64,000 nucleotides of DNA from an uncultured Burkholderiales bacterium. GTDB lineage: Bacteria; Pseudomonadota; Gammaproteobacteria; Burkholderiales; Burkholderiaceae_C. This document shows, one piece after another, positions 54,265-63,465 of the stretch; the first letter of the stretch is position 1, and each line of letters begins with the position of its first letter. The stretch covers positions 372,001-436,000 of the forward strand of contig CAISMH010000017.1 of the NCBI GenBank assembly GCA_903886485.1, given 5' to 3'. The translations under genes were made by a program, and so were the position numbers. The notes beneath the pieces were generated by a model. It was not told the origin of the DNA. It worked only from the letters and a program-made list of their open reading frames with translations, and did not search any database.

Positions 54265-54859
54265 TGACAGCCGCCAATTTGGCAGTCTCGGCAATGCGCT
54301 TGGCCCGCGTTTCTGCCTTTTTGGCAATTTCGATCCACTCCAGTATGCCCCGCTTCGCGTACCGCGGAAAAGCATCAAAGTAGCTCGATGCCGCGGGTAA
54401 TTGCGCCAGCGCATTGCGCAAGTCATCAGGAATTTCCAGATTTTCAACAGCATCTAACTTTGTCCACGAGCCATCCGCTTTTGCGGCATCCACTTTGACA
54501 AGTCCTGCTAGGTCCATTTGCCTATTGGCAATCAACCTCTCAACCCTATTCTTGTTGAGTCGCGACCACCCGGTCCCGGGCTTTCTTGGAGCGATCCATA
54601 AAAGAGACCGATGCTCATCCAGCTTGTTAGGCTTGCTGTCAATCCAGCCAAAACACAAGGCTTCCTCTACAACCTCGTCATACGAGAGTAGAGCGCGTCC
54701 GCTCGCCTTTTTCCAGAACACTAACCAGATTCCGTCAGGCCGGGCGTGATGTATTTGCAACCAATTCCTCCATTGCTTGCGGTCTTGCGGATGGTATGAG
54801 TTTGCCGGTAATTGGGTACCTGTCTTCGCAACTGCAACTTGCTGCTTTGTCCGAGCCAT
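54236..54859 (-). CDS. YdeI/OmpD-associated family protein
   Basis: 207-residue protein. WRNWLQIHHARPDGIWLVFW, the SYDEVVEEALCFGWIDSK motif (in two parts) and WTKLDAVENLEIPDDL are marks of the YdeI/DUF1801-related 'bacteriocin-protection' family. Lone gene, not operon-linked with certainty to the MFS gene 12 bp upstream. Function in the family is uncertain. Confidence 0.83.
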   Translation of the reverse strand: MARTKQQVAVAKTGTQLPANSYHPQDRKQWRNWLQIHHARPDGIWLVFWKKASGRALLSYDEVVEEALCFGWIDSKPNKLDEHRSLLWIAPRKPGTGWSRLNKNRVERLIANRQMDLAGLVKVDAAKADGSWTKLDAVENLEIPDDLRNALAQLPAASSYFDAFPRYAKRGILEWIEIAKKAETRAKRIAETAKLAAVNERANQWRK

Positions 54860-54871
54860 AGAGCCGCTCCC

Positions 54872-56026
54872 CTAATCCCGTTCTGCGCGCACCCGCAATG
54901 TCATCAGCCCGAGTGCAAGAAATGGAATGCCGGCCCATGCGATTTGACCAAACCCCAGATAAGCACTGGAAGTGCCACCAACGATTGAGCCCAATGCTGT
55001 TCCAAAATAGAGCATGGAGGTATTCAGAGACAAAAGCAGCGGTGCATTTTTTGCTGACGCCGCTGCGAGCCTGGCCTGTTGCGGCGGCATCATTCCGAAG
55101 CCTGCTGTTCCCCATACTAGCAAGGCTGCCAGAATGGCCGCGTAGTTTCCAACCGTAAGGGGCACTACCACCTGCGCAACCAAAAAGATGACCAACTGCA
55201 CTTGAAGTGTCCTAAGGGGGCCAAAGCGATCAGTTGCCCAGCCGCCAATCAGGGTGCCAAGGACACCGGATACCCCAATTGCCAGTAGTGTCAAAGACAT
55301 CTGCGATACCGACATGGGCCCTAGGGCTTGCAGTACTGGGCCGATATAGCCAAACAAAGTGAAGATGGCGGTGAAGTAAAGGAGCGTCAGCAGCAAAGAC
55401 AGTCCTACTGCAGGCTTGCGAATCAGCGCAACCGCGCCCTGGAAGCTTGCACCTGGCGATTGCAGACTCGCGGGTACACGCCACATTAGCACCGCCAGCA
55501 TCAGCATGCTGGCAGCCGCCACGACTTGAATCGGGAGACGCCAGCTTTGCACGGATGTCAGCCATGTGCCCATGGGAAGCCCCACCACATAGCTCAAGCT
55601 GATGCCAAGAAAGACCAACGACAGCGCTTTGCCGCGCTGGGCGGGCGGAGATCCTGCGACCGTAAGTCCCGCCACGATGGGCGTGAACATAGCACCAGCG
55701 CCCATTAAAATCCGTCCCAACAGCAGCGTGGTCAAGCTGCCGGCGAACGAACACACCAGGTTGCCCATCGCAAAGAGGGCCAAGGCCAATGCCATGGCCT
55801 GTTTGCGTCTGAGCTTGCCCGTGAGCACCAATAAAAAGGGGGCCAGCAGGGCGGTAGATAGCGCATATGCCGTCATTGCCTGCCCCGCTGCCGGAACCCC
55901 AATACCCAAATCCACGCTGATGCTGCCCAATATCCCGGCAAGGATGAACGCGCCGGTACCGACTACGAGATTGCCCAATGAAAACAGGGCCAGGGGCGGG
56001 CTGGTTTCTGAAGTCATGCTGGTCAT
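54872..56026 (-). CDS. MFS drug-type transporter, island
   Basis: 384-residue MFS protein of the DHA1/AraJ type with 12 helices; GGWATDRFGPLRTLQ is the second cytoplasmic loop motif and LGRILMGAGAMFTPIVAG the helix-4 motif. Its ATG overlaps the stop of the NmrA-like gene by 4 bp (ATGA), so they are coupled, and both are divergent from a LysR gene. Probable efflux of a small toxic compound. Confidence 0.88.
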   Translation of the reverse strand: MTSMTSETSPPLALFSLGNLVVGTGAFILAGILGSISVDLGIGVPAAGQAMTAYALSTALLAPFLLVLTGKLRRKQAMALALALFAMGNLVCSFAGSLTTLLLGRILMGAGAMFTPIVAGLTVAGSPPAQRGKALSLVFLGISLSYVVGLPMGTWLTSVQSWRLPIQVVAAASMLMLAVLMWRVPASLQSPGASFQGAVALIRKPAVGLSLLLTLLYFTAIFTLFGYIGPVLQALGPMSVSQMSLTLLAIGVSGVLGTLIGGWATDRFGPLRTLQVQLVIFLVAQVVVPLTVGNYAAILAALLVWGTAGFGMMPPQQARLAAASAKNAPLLLSLNTSMLYFGTALGSIVGGTSSAYLGFGQIAWAGIPFLALGLMTLRVRAERD

Positions 56027-56865
56027 AGCAAGGCTCCCTGGAAGTCATGAGCAAACTGCCTGAATCCTATCGCAGGACGGCCCAAAAGGTCCTGCACATC
56101 CAGGCTGACGGCGCCGGCATATCCGGCCGCAATGAGCGCATTGAGCGAAGACAGCCATTCAACAATACTGGGTGGCATGCCCATCTGCACCATGCTGGCC
56201 GTGCCCGCTTCCTGTGACACTTCGACGAAGTTGACAGTCCGGCCTAGCACGTCGCTGAGAATTTGCGTTCTCTGGCTGTCGGTCAGTGCCTCGCTGCCGG
56301 TAAGCGTATAGGCCTTGCCAGCGTGAGCTTGCGGGTTGGTTAACACGGTAGCGGCAACGGCAGCAATGTCACGCACGTCGATGAGGCTTTGCGGCGCGTC
56401 AGCGGTGGCGCCATACACGGTGCCGGCTCTTACCATACCAGCCATGTAGCCCGAATAGTTCTGCATGAACCCCGCTGGGCGCAGAAAGGTGGTTGCAATG
56501 CCCGTGTCGCCGAACACCTGGTCAATGCTGCCCTGAAGTTGGGGTAATGCAAAAGCAGCTTGTGGGTCAGCGCCAGCGCCGCTGGTGCGAACGATGTGCT
56601 TGACGCGTGCCGCTTTGGCAGCCTGGGCCACATTGCGTGCAAATTGCAGCTTGTTGGGCACCAGCGGCAGCAAGACAAACAAAGTGTCGATACCGGCAAA
56701 TGCTTTTTGAAGACTTGGAACATCGGAAAACGACGCAACATGCGCAGCGCTGCCTACCACTGCTTTGGAGCGCATGACTTCAAAGTCTGCGCCGGAGGCG
56801 CGCAGTGCTTCTACGAGTGGCGCGCCAATGTTGCCGCTGGCGCCGGTTACAAGAATTTTGTTCAT
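56023..56865 (-). CDS. NmrA-like NAD(P)-binding protein
   Basis: 280-residue Rossmann protein: ILVTGASGNIGAPLVEALRA at the start (glycine motif GASGNIG), VKHIVRTSGAGADPQAAF in the middle. The NmrA/QOR2 group covers quinone reductases and redox sensors. First gene of a two-gene operon with the MFS gene; divergent from LysR 56972. Confidence 0.85.
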   Translation of the reverse strand: MNKILVTGASGNIGAPLVEALRASGADFEVMRSKAVVGSAAHVASFSDVPSLQKAFAGIDTLFVLLPLVPNKLQFARNVAQAAKAARVKHIVRTSGAGADPQAAFALPQLQGSIDQVFGDTGIATTFLRPAGFMQNYSGYMAGMVRAGTVYGATADAPQSLIDVRDIAAVAATVLTNPQAHAGKAYTLTGSEALTDSQRTQILSDVLGRTVNFVEVSQEAGTASMVQMGMPPSIVEWLSSLNALIAAGYAGAVSLDVQDLLGRPAIGFRQFAHDFQGALL

Positions 56866-56911
56866 GAAAGAGTCCTTTCGGTTGTTTATTGAGTGATTGT
56901 TGCCAATGGAT

Positions 56912-56940
56912 TTCTATTGAAAAAGACACTTCCAATAGAA
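56912..56940. promoter_or_regulatory. LysR operator-like palindrome upstream of NmrA-MFS operon
   Basis: Perfect 8-bp inverted repeat TTCTATTG (56912-56919) / CAATAGAA (56933-56940), 13-nt spacer, in the 106-bp divergent gap between the NmrA-like gene and LysR. LysR sites commonly sit here. Confidence 0.65.
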
Positions 56941-56971
56941 CTTCTTGATACTTAAAGTTGATAATCCCAAC

Positions 56972-57892
56972 ATGGAAGACATACAGAAGAACTGGCCCGG
57001 ATTTGTGGCCGCAGTTAAAGTGGCAGATGCGGGAAGCTTCTCCGAGGCTGCCAGGCAGCTCGGCATCACCCCTGCCGCCGTGGGTAAAAGCATAGGTCTG
57101 CTGGAAGCACGCCTGGGCGTTCGCCTTTTCAACAGAACGACTCGCCAGCTTGCACTTACCCCTGAGGGCGAGCGCGTGGTGGAGCGGGCACGTGCGGCGA
57201 TGCAGGCACTCGAAGAGGCAGGCGCAGTGTCCAAACCCGACGCAGACTTGAGCGGATTAGTCCGTATCAGTTGCGGGGCGGGATATGGCCGAAACTTCGT
57301 GTTGCCGGTTGTTGCGCGCATCCTGGACCGGTATCCCCAGTTGCGCATCGAACTCAATCTTTCGGACCAGATCGTGGATCTGGTGAAAGAAGGTTTTGAC
57401 ATCGGAATCCGTGGCGGGAAAGAGCCGCCGAAAGGCATGGTGGCCAGGCGCGTCAGCAAGGTCTCCACAGTCCTGGTCGCGTCGCCGGCCTACCTGAAAG
57501 CCAATGGCATACCCAAAGACTGGACGGAGCTAGCGCATCATCGCCGCATTGGTTTGCGCTTTGCGTCTGGAAGTATGTCCGAATGGAACTTCAAGGTAGG
57601 AAACAAAGTGCACAGGATGGACGAAAAGCCAAGCTTGCTTCTCACCGCTCCCGAAGTCGTTGCAGACGCCGCGTCGCTGCACCAAGGCATTGCTCAGTTG
57701 GCTCAGCACCATGCGATCGAGGCACTGCGAACTGGCGCCCTGGTGCGATTGCTGCAACACCAACATGTGTCGCGACCTTTTGACATCTCGATCTTTTATC
57801 CGCACCGCAGCGGGCTGGCACCAAGAGTACGTGTTGTAGTGGACTTGTTGGTTCAGGCGTTGCAGGCATCAAAAACAAACAATAAAAGCTAG
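56972..57892 (+). CDS. LysR-family regulator of the NmrA-MFS operon
   Basis: 306-residue regulator with N-terminal helix-turn-helix (GSFSEAARQLGITPAAVGKS and GVRLFNRTTRQLALTPEGE in parts) and a C-terminal effector domain. Start at 56972 (MEDIQKNW). Divergent from the NmrA-like gene, with a palindrome between, so it probably controls NmrA-MFS. Confidence 0.87.
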   Translation: MEDIQKNWPGFVAAVKVADAGSFSEAARQLGITPAAVGKSIGLLEARLGVRLFNRTTRQLALTPEGERVVERARAAMQALEEAGAVSKPDADLSGLVRISCGAGYGRNFVLPVVARILDRYPQLRIELNLSDQIVDLVKEGFDIGIRGGKEPPKGMVARRVSKVSTVLVASPAYLKANGIPKDWTELAHHRRIGLRFASGSMSEWNFKVGNKVHRMDEKPSLLLTAPEVVADAASLHQGIAQLAQHHAIEALRTGALVRLLQHQHVSRPFDISIFYPHRSGLAPRVRVVVDLLVQALQASKTNNKS

Positions 57893-57971
57893 CTCAAGGC
57901 AAATTTACTGGTTGTCGTAGAGCCTTTAGCTATGAAGTTATTGACGGTGACAAGTTTCCGGGTGATGATGA
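57893..57971. other. Non-coding gap after LysR
   Basis: Nothing recognisable; AT-rich sequence leading into the AhpD-like remnant. Confidence 0.4.
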
Positions 57972-58145
57972 GCAGACTTAACTAAAGGTATAGCTCAAAG
58001 CCGTAGTCCCGTTGATCAAGCATTGGTCGAAGAATTCTTCGCGCCTGGTTGGACAAAGGAAAATTTGGTGGATGCCATTGTGATCATTGGTGATAAGACG
58101 GTAAGCAACTACATTTGTTTACAACGGTTTAGGTTTCTAGACTAA
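57972..58145 (+). pseudogene. Remnant of an AhpD-like (CMD-fold) gene
   Basis: Open frame without start (begins after a stop) that translates to GIAQSRSPVDQALVEEFF and APGWTKENLVDAIVIIGDKT, close to residues ~120-162 of the intact AhpD-like protein at 60212 (SVVESRGHIDPALLDGFF, AAGWTKENLVDAIVIMGDKT). Only this C-terminal part remains; the redox CxxC half is missing. Confidence 0.8.
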
Positions 58146-58375
58146 AGACTTGTAGGGACCTCGAACACAAAACACGTTGTGGTTGCATGGGCATACAAAC
58201 GACCTGATTCATCAAGAACTTTTGCTTCAGCCGTCGCCATCTGCCTGCCTGCGTGTATCACATTGCCAATCGCGCGAAGTGGACCTGTCTTATGCGTGGC
58301 GGATCGCACAATTTTGATGCTTAATTCCGCCGACCCAAGATGAGCAATGCTTGGAGAAAAAATACACGCGAAAAG
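58142..58375 (-). pseudogene. Remnant of a PaaI-family thioesterase gene
   Basis: The minus strand translates to a hotdog-fold C-terminal half: SIAHLGSAELSIKIVRSA, RAIGNVIHAGRQMATAEAKV, GRLYAHATTTCFVFE. The N-terminal half with the catalytic Asp is missing; the frame opens after a stop at 58376-58378. It converges on the AhpD remnant and shares its last bases. Confidence 0.72.
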
Positions 58376-58386
58376 TTAGATGCTAG

Positions 58387-58469
58387 GCGCGGGGCTCGCA
58401 CCAGTTGAGGCAAAAGTTCGGATCTACGCGCGGGGCTCGAACCAGTTTGGGAAAAAGTTCGGATCTACG
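58387..58469. repeat. Two-copy tandem repeat, ~41 bp
   Basis: GCGCGGGGCTCG-...-AAGTTCGGATCTACG occurs at 58387-58427 and again at 58428-58469 with a few changes. Function unknown. Confidence 0.6.
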
Positions 58470-58577
58470 TTCGGAAGTCGAACTTGATCATTTGAGCGGC
58501 ATCGGAATTGAAAACCGTGCCATATGCCGTGAAATTGGTTTGTAGTTGGTAGGCTGGTGACCAAACAAATGTGTCTA

Positions 58578-59165
58578 TCAAACGAGTAATGACTTGATTT
58601 CCGATTGAAGCCTGGGCAAAACCTCCTGCACGAACCATGGATTCTTTTTCAGCCAAATATTGTTCCTAGGACTTGGGTGAGGTAATGGAATGATCTTTGG
58701 ACCAAATTCTTTCCAAGCCTTGACTGTTTCTGTCAAATTTTCTTTTGCTAATTGACCTAAGTGCCAGGCTTGGGCGTACTGACCTATGACCAGAGTCAGG
58801 GAAATTTGAGGTAACTCATTAAGTAATTTCTTTCGCCAAGTCTCAGCACACTCTGGCCTTGGTGGAAGGTCACCTGACTTACCAGTTCCCGGAAAGCAAA
58901 AACCCATCGGAACGATCGCAATTTTCGACTCATCGTAAAAAACGCTTTTGTCTATGCCCATCCACTCACGCAGCCGATTGCCACTGGGGTCATCAAAAGG
59001 GATGCCCGTTTCATGAACTCGACGTCCTGGGGCTTGTCCAACTATCAAAATTTTTGCTGAATTGCTCACTTGAATGATCGGCCGAGGACCCAATGAAAGG
59101 TAAGCCGAGCAAAGCGTGCAGGCTCTTATTTCTTGAGCCAATTCGCGAAGGTGAGGGTGAATCAT
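58578..59165 (-). CDS. Uracil-DNA-glycosylase-family protein
   Basis: 195-residue protein of the UDG fold (family 4/5-like or YqfB-related). IRACTLCSAYLSLGPRP, KILIVGQAPGRRVHETGIPF, and PLPHPSPRNN with the second active-site motif are present. Lone gene between remnants and a LysR gene. Whether it excises uracil is not certain. Confidence 0.8.
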   Translation of the reverse strand: MIHPHLRELAQEIRACTLCSAYLSLGPRPIIQVSNSAKILIVGQAPGRRVHETGIPFDDPSGNRLREWMGIDKSVFYDESKIAIVPMGFCFPGTGKSGDLPPRPECAETWRKKLLNELPQISLTLVIGQYAQAWHLGQLAKENLTETVKAWKEFGPKIIPLPHPSPRNNIWLKKNPWFVQEVLPRLQSEIKSLLV

Positions 59166-59191
59166 TGGTTATTGCAATTCAATTTTTTCAC

Positions 59192-60097
59192 TCAATCACT
59201 CAGATGGCGCACAAAGGCTTGCACCTTTGCTGATTGGCGCCTCTGAGGGGGACTGACAATGTGAATGGGTAAAGCTGGCGTAAGCCAGTCGGGTAGCAGT
59301 ATCTGCAAATCTCCCGACTCAATCACATCCTCGAACAACCAAGTCGGTGAATAGCCAATACCCATGCCCGAAAGAACAGAAGCACGAATCACTTCACTGC
59401 TGTTCGTTTGCAGATTGCCTTGCGAAAGGATGGTGACTTGTGAGCCATTATCTTCAGACGCATGAGGCCCGGCCGTGAATGTCCATGCGTTTTGCGTTGC
59501 GAGTTCAGAATAAACAATACAGTTGTGCTGCAAAAGATCCTGCGGCTCACGTGGGACTTTCAGGCCCTTTGGCAACGAATTTAGATAGGCGCTGCTGGCA
59601 ATCAAAACTCGTTTTGTGGTTCCGATTCGACTGGCAATTAAAGAGCTATCAGCCAGTTCACCAATTCGTATCGCAACATCGATGCCCCCTTCGACCAGAT
59701 CGATAAATCCGTCGTTAAGTTTTAAGTCAATTTTCACATTAGGGTGCGCGGCGAGGAACGTTTTTACCAATGGCATCAACTTTAAACGCCCGTAGCCAAC
59801 AGAGGCGGCCACGCGAAGCCAGCCGTTCAGTTGCTGCTCACCTTGACGAAGCTCAGACTCTGCCTCAGCAATTTCGGCAACCAGTCGTCTTGCTTGCGCA
59901 AAGTAGCGCTCACCAGCCTCGGTCAAGGCTAAGGAGCGTGTTGTTCGACTCAGCAACTGTGCACCCAATTGGCGCTCCAGCGCAGCAACCTGTTTACTCA
60001 CGCCGCTTTGCGTGGTGCTTGTTTCGCGGGCCACAGCTGAGAAACTCCCGCTTTCCACCACGCGCACAAAAGTTTCCATTGCTGTCAGTCGATCCAT
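59192..60097 (-). CDS. LysR-family regulator, divergent from the AhpD-like gene
   Basis: 301-residue regulator: GSFSAVARETSTTQSGVSKQ and QLLSRTTRSLALTEAGERYF (helix-turn-helix) then the effector-binding domain. Divergent from the AhpD-like gene with a palindrome between; it probably controls that redox gene set. Confidence 0.87.
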   Translation of the reverse strand: MDRLTAMETFVRVVESGSFSAVARETSTTQSGVSKQVAALERQLGAQLLSRTTRSLALTEAGERYFAQARRLVAEIAEAESELRQGEQQLNGWLRVAASVGYGRLKLMPLVKTFLAAHPNVKIDLKLNDGFIDLVEGGIDVAIRIGELADSSLIASRIGTTKRVLIASSAYLNSLPKGLKVPREPQDLLQHNCIVYSELATQNAWTFTAGPHASEDNGSQVTILSQGNLQTNSSEVIRASVLSGMGIGYSPTWLFEDVIESGDLQILLPDWLTPALPIHIVSPPQRRQSAKVQAFVRHLSD

Positions 60098-60122
60098 TAT
60101 TTCCTCAATATATTCTTTAATG

Positions 60123-60137
60123 GACTAAATGTTAGTC
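60123..60137. promoter_or_regulatory. LysR operator-like palindrome upstream of AhpD-like gene
   Basis: GACTAA-ATG-TTAGTC, perfect 6-bp arms, in the 114-bp divergent gap between LysR 59192 and the AhpD-like gene. Confidence 0.6.
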
Positions 60138-60211
60138 TCTTTTCATGTCTAGCGCTTCTAAAAAGATTGAATCAAACTTCACTGCATCCAATCACAACCT
60201 AGGAGTTCATC

Positions 60212-60751
60212 ATGAACACATTTCCCGTTCCAACCCATGCCAGCGTCAGCCCTGCGAACCAAGCACTCTTTGACAACCTCAAAAAGGGACTGGGCATGGT
60301 TCCCAATTTGTATGCCACTTTCGCGCACTCCGAGAATGCGTTGCCCACCTATTTGGCATTTCAGAACGCCAAAAGTAGCCTGATGGGTAAAGCTCGCGAG
60401 GTGGTCAACTTGGTCACCAGTCAAGTTAACAAGTGCGAATACTGTTTGGCAGCACACACCGCACTTGGTGGCATGGTCGGTTTTACTTCTGAACAGATCA
60501 TCGAAATTCGTCATGGTCACGCCAGCTTTGATCCCAAATTTGACGCATTGGCGCGACTCACCAAAAGTGTTGTTGAGAGCCGCGGCCATATTGACCCAGC
60601 ATTGTTGGATGGTTTTTTTGCCGCAGGATGGACCAAGGAAAACCTGGTGGACGCCATCGTCATCATGGGCGATAAAACGGTCAGCAACTACTTGCATGGC
60701 GTAACCAAGGTACCAGTGGATTTTCCACCTGCCCCTGCTTTAAACGCTTAA
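60212..60751 (+). CDS. AhpD-like CMD-fold peroxidase-type protein
   Basis: 179-residue protein. The redox motif NKCEYCLAAHTALGG has CxxC and downstream His as in AhpD, so alkyl-hydroperoxidase activity is likely. AGGAG at 60201-60205 precedes the ATG by 6 bp. First gene of a short plus-strand run with EamA, peroxiredoxin-like and GST genes. A degraded paralogue lies at 57972. Confidence 0.87.
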   Translation: MNTFPVPTHASVSPANQALFDNLKKGLGMVPNLYATFAHSENALPTYLAFQNAKSSLMGKAREVVNLVTSQVNKCEYCLAAHTALGGMVGFTSEQIIEIRHGHASFDPKFDALARLTKSVVESRGHIDPALLDGFFAAGWTKENLVDAIVIMGDKTVSNYLHGVTKVPVDFPPAPALNA

Positions 60752-60843
60752 AAGAGCTCAGGCTAACTCAAGATCAAAGACTGCAAGGAAAAGTAACCAC
60801 GTTGAATATGCCCATACAAAGCAGTCCTGACAGGAGTCAATTG

Positions 60844-61734
60844 ATGAAAGGTATAGCAGTCGGTCTGATTGCTGCCAGCATCGGTGCGCTTTACACCGTG
60901 TTCGCAAGATGGGGGATTTCACATGGTCTGTCATCGCCAGACTTGACTGTGCTCCGCTTCGGTGTTGCCGGTTTATTGACTCTGCCCATTTTGGCATTGG
61001 CTGTACGCCGAGACATAAAGCAATTCACTTTGCGCTGGCGGGTGTGGCTGCTAGTCGCTTTTCTTGCAGGAACACCCTTCGGTTTGTTGATGTTCGGTGC
61101 CTTGCAATTTGCGCCTGCCAGCCATGCCGCTGTGTTTCCTTTTGCGTCCATGAGTGTGATGGGTATGGTGCTTGGTGCTTTGGTGTTGGGCGACCGGATG
61201 ACACTGCGACGCCTGTCAGGCATGACAGTTGTTCTGATTGGCTTGGTGCTGGTTTCCGGTGTCGATGCCGCCAGCCTGACGCTTCGCGCAGCATTAGGCG
61301 ACGCGATGTTTTTGGTTGCAGGCACACTGTGGTCAGGCTTCGGAATCGTGTTGCGTAAACATCGGCTTGACCCCTTGCTGGCTACGTCTGTTATCTCATT
61401 CAGCGCGTTGTTGACTTACGTTCCAGCGTATTTATTTTTCACAGGGGGAGAGGGACTTTTGGCTTCTGAACCTAATGTGTTTTGGGTCGAGGTACTGATA
61501 CAAGGCGTGATTGCTGGAGCTGGCACGCTTTACACCTATTCAAAAATGGTGTCGCTTCTTGGACCTTCACGGGCAGCGGTTTTCCCGGCCTTGGCGCCAG
61601 GTTTGGCAGCCATGCTGGCGTGGCCAGTCTTGGGCCATGTGCCCGCAACTTTTGAAACCCTAGGCCTCTTGCTGGTGATGGCGGGTTTGCTGGTAGCTGT
61701 GACCTCTTCAACCACTCAAGCTAAAAATAGCTGA
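60844..61734 (+). CDS. EamA/DMT-family transporter
   Basis: 296-residue membrane protein of the drug/metabolite transporter superfamily with ten helices (two EamA halves). AGGAG lies 7 bp before the ATG at 60844, which is preferred over ATG 60808. Exporter of small metabolites; substrate unknown. Confidence 0.85.
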   Translation: MKGIAVGLIAASIGALYTVFARWGISHGLSSPDLTVLRFGVAGLLTLPILALAVRRDIKQFTLRWRVWLLVAFLAGTPFGLLMFGALQFAPASHAAVFPFASMSVMGMVLGALVLGDRMTLRRLSGMTVVLIGLVLVSGVDAASLTLRAALGDAMFLVAGTLWSGFGIVLRKHRLDPLLATSVISFSALLTYVPAYLFFTGGEGLLASEPNVFWVEVLIQGVIAGAGTLYTYSKMVSLLGPSRAAVFPALAPGLAAMLAWPVLGHVPATFETLGLLLVMAGLLVAVTSSTTQAKNS

Positions 61735-61754
61735 TCACAACAAGGAAATGCAAT

Positions 61755-62444
61755 ATGGACACCTCTACGCTTACACAACAATTGGCCGAGTACAAAGCTG
61801 GCTTCATTCAGCGCGCGCCCGCTGAGCGCTTGGCGATGATGGAAAGTGCAACAGCCGACTTGAAGGCTACAGGCATCGAAACCCATGCCCTTCAAGTGGG
61901 TGATAAAGCCCCTGACATCACCCTACCTGATGCGACAGGCCGGCCAGTTCGCCTTGCCGACCTGTGGCGGGAAAGCATGACGGTTGTTATTTTTTACCGA
62001 GGTGGCTGGTGCCCGTATTGCAATCTGGAGTTGCGGGCATGGCAGCATCAATTGGATGCCCTCGCCCATCTGGGCGGAAAGTTGGTTGCCGTGTCACCTC
62101 AGACGCCAGACAATTCGCTCTCGACGGCCGAAAAAAACGAACTGGCTTATTCAGTGCTAAGCGATTCAGCCTTAACAGCGGCGAATGGATTTGGCATTGC
62201 GTTTGAAATGCCACAGCCATTGATTGATCTTTACAGCAAAGTGGGGAACGATCTTCCTGTGCTGAACGGAAACGGGCGCTGGGTTCTTCCCTTACCGGCT
62301 ACCTACGTTATTGGTCGCGATGGGCTCATTCATTTTGCGCATATTGAGTCTGACTATCGGCTGCGTGCCGAACCATTGGACGTACTTCATGCAATCGCTG
62401 CGTTGGTGAATGAACAAACTGGTAGTTCAAATAGCGATTTGTAG
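61755..62444 (+). CDS. Peroxiredoxin-like protein
   Basis: 229-residue AhpC/TSA-fold protein; the redox site is FYRGGWCPYCNLELRAW (C-x-x-C at about residues 90-93), in the position of the peroxidatic Cys. AAGGAA precedes the ATG. Part of the island's redox set with the AhpD-like and YghU-like genes. Confidence 0.87.
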   Translation: MDTSTLTQQLAEYKAGFIQRAPAERLAMMESATADLKATGIETHALQVGDKAPDITLPDATGRPVRLADLWRESMTVVIFYRGGWCPYCNLELRAWQHQLDALAHLGGKLVAVSPQTPDNSLSTAEKNELAYSVLSDSALTAANGFGIAFEMPQPLIDLYSKVGNDLPVLNGNGRWVLPLPATYVIGRDGLIHFAHIESDYRLRAEPLDVLHAIAALVNEQTGSSNSDL

Positions 62445-62589
62445 AATTTAAATTTTGTTGATATCTCAATAATCTTAAGAAGAAACTCTTGATCAAACTC
62501 TACTTTCCCTCGACACCAATCGCTTTTTCAAGAACTGGCTTCACTGGGAAAAACAGTTGAACTTAACATTAAGAAAAGAGACCACAAAC

Positions 62590-63465
62590 ATGTCTGAATC
62601 TAACAAATACGTGCCCCCCAAAGTCTGGACGTGGGACGCCGAGAACGGTGGGGAATGGGCCAAAATCAATCGCCCAATCGCGGGACCGACCCACGAAACT
62701 GTTCTGCCTCGCGGAAAACATCCTCTACAGCTTTACTCGCTGGGTACGCCCAATGGCCAAAAGGTAACGATCCTGCTCGAAGAGTTGCTGACACAAAGCG
62801 AGAAGGGTGCGGAATACGATGCCCACCTAATCCGAATTAATGTAGGCGACCAGTTTTCATCGGGTTTTGTTGAAGTCAATCCGAACTCGAAAATCCCAGC
62901 ACTTCTTGATACAGAAACGGGTAGTCGTGTATTTGAAAGCGGCGCGATTCTGCTTTATCTTGCTGAAAAATTTGGCAAGTTCCTGCCCAAACAGAATGCT
63001 GCGAGAACAGAGGTTATGAACTGGCTCTTTTGGCTGCAGGGATCGGCTCCCTATCTGGGTGGTGGGTTTGGGCATTTTTATGCATACGCGCCTGAGAAAT
63101 TTGAATACCCAATCAACCGTTTTACTATGGAAGTGAAACGGCAGATGGATGTACTTGATCGGGAATTATCCAAACACCGTTACCTTGGGGGTGACGAATA
63201 CTCTATCGCAGATATGGCCACTTGGCCATGGTATGGCAACTTGGTGCTGGGCGAAGCCTATGGTGCGGGAGAGTTTCTGCAAGTTGAGAGCTACAAAAAT
63301 CTAAGGCGATGGGCTAATGAAGTTCTTCAACGCCCTGCCGTCCAGCGTGGTCGAAAGGTCAACCGTACTTGGGGCGAGCTTTCAGATCAACTACACGAAC
63401 GTCACGATGCCACGGACTTTGACCTCAAAACTCAAGACAAACTGGCACCTCCAAGTACCACTTGA
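62590..63465 (+). CDS. yghU: YghU-type glutathione S-transferase (disulfide-bond oxidoreductase)
   Basis: 291-residue GST. YVPPKVWTWDAENGGEWAKI at the N-terminus, PNGQKVTILLEELL and NPNSKIPALLD in the thioredoxin-like domain, and SIADMATWPW in the helical domain match YghU. YghU reduces glutathione-related disulfides and peroxides. Start at 62590 (MSESNKYV); last gene of the island. Confidence 0.9.
   Translation: MSESNKYVPPKVWTWDAENGGEWAKINRPIAGPTHETVLPRGKHPLQLYSLGTPNGQKVTILLEELLTQSEKGAEYDAHLIRINVGDQFSSGFVEVNPNSKIPALLDTETGSRVFESGAILLYLAEKFGKFLPKQNAARTEVMNWLFWLQGSAPYLGGGFGHFYAYAPEKFEYPINRFTMEVKRQMDVLDRELSKHRYLGGDEYSIADMATWPWYGNLVLGEAYGAGEFLQVESYKNLRRWANEVLQRPAVQRGRKVNRTWGELSDQLHERHDATDFDLKTQDKLAPPSTT

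Noticed and set aside
58465..58656. Short minus-strand frame overlapping the uracil-DNA-glycosylase gene
   Set aside because: It shares its 5' part with the real gene in another frame, has no family resemblance, and lies next to the tandem repeat; probably not translated.
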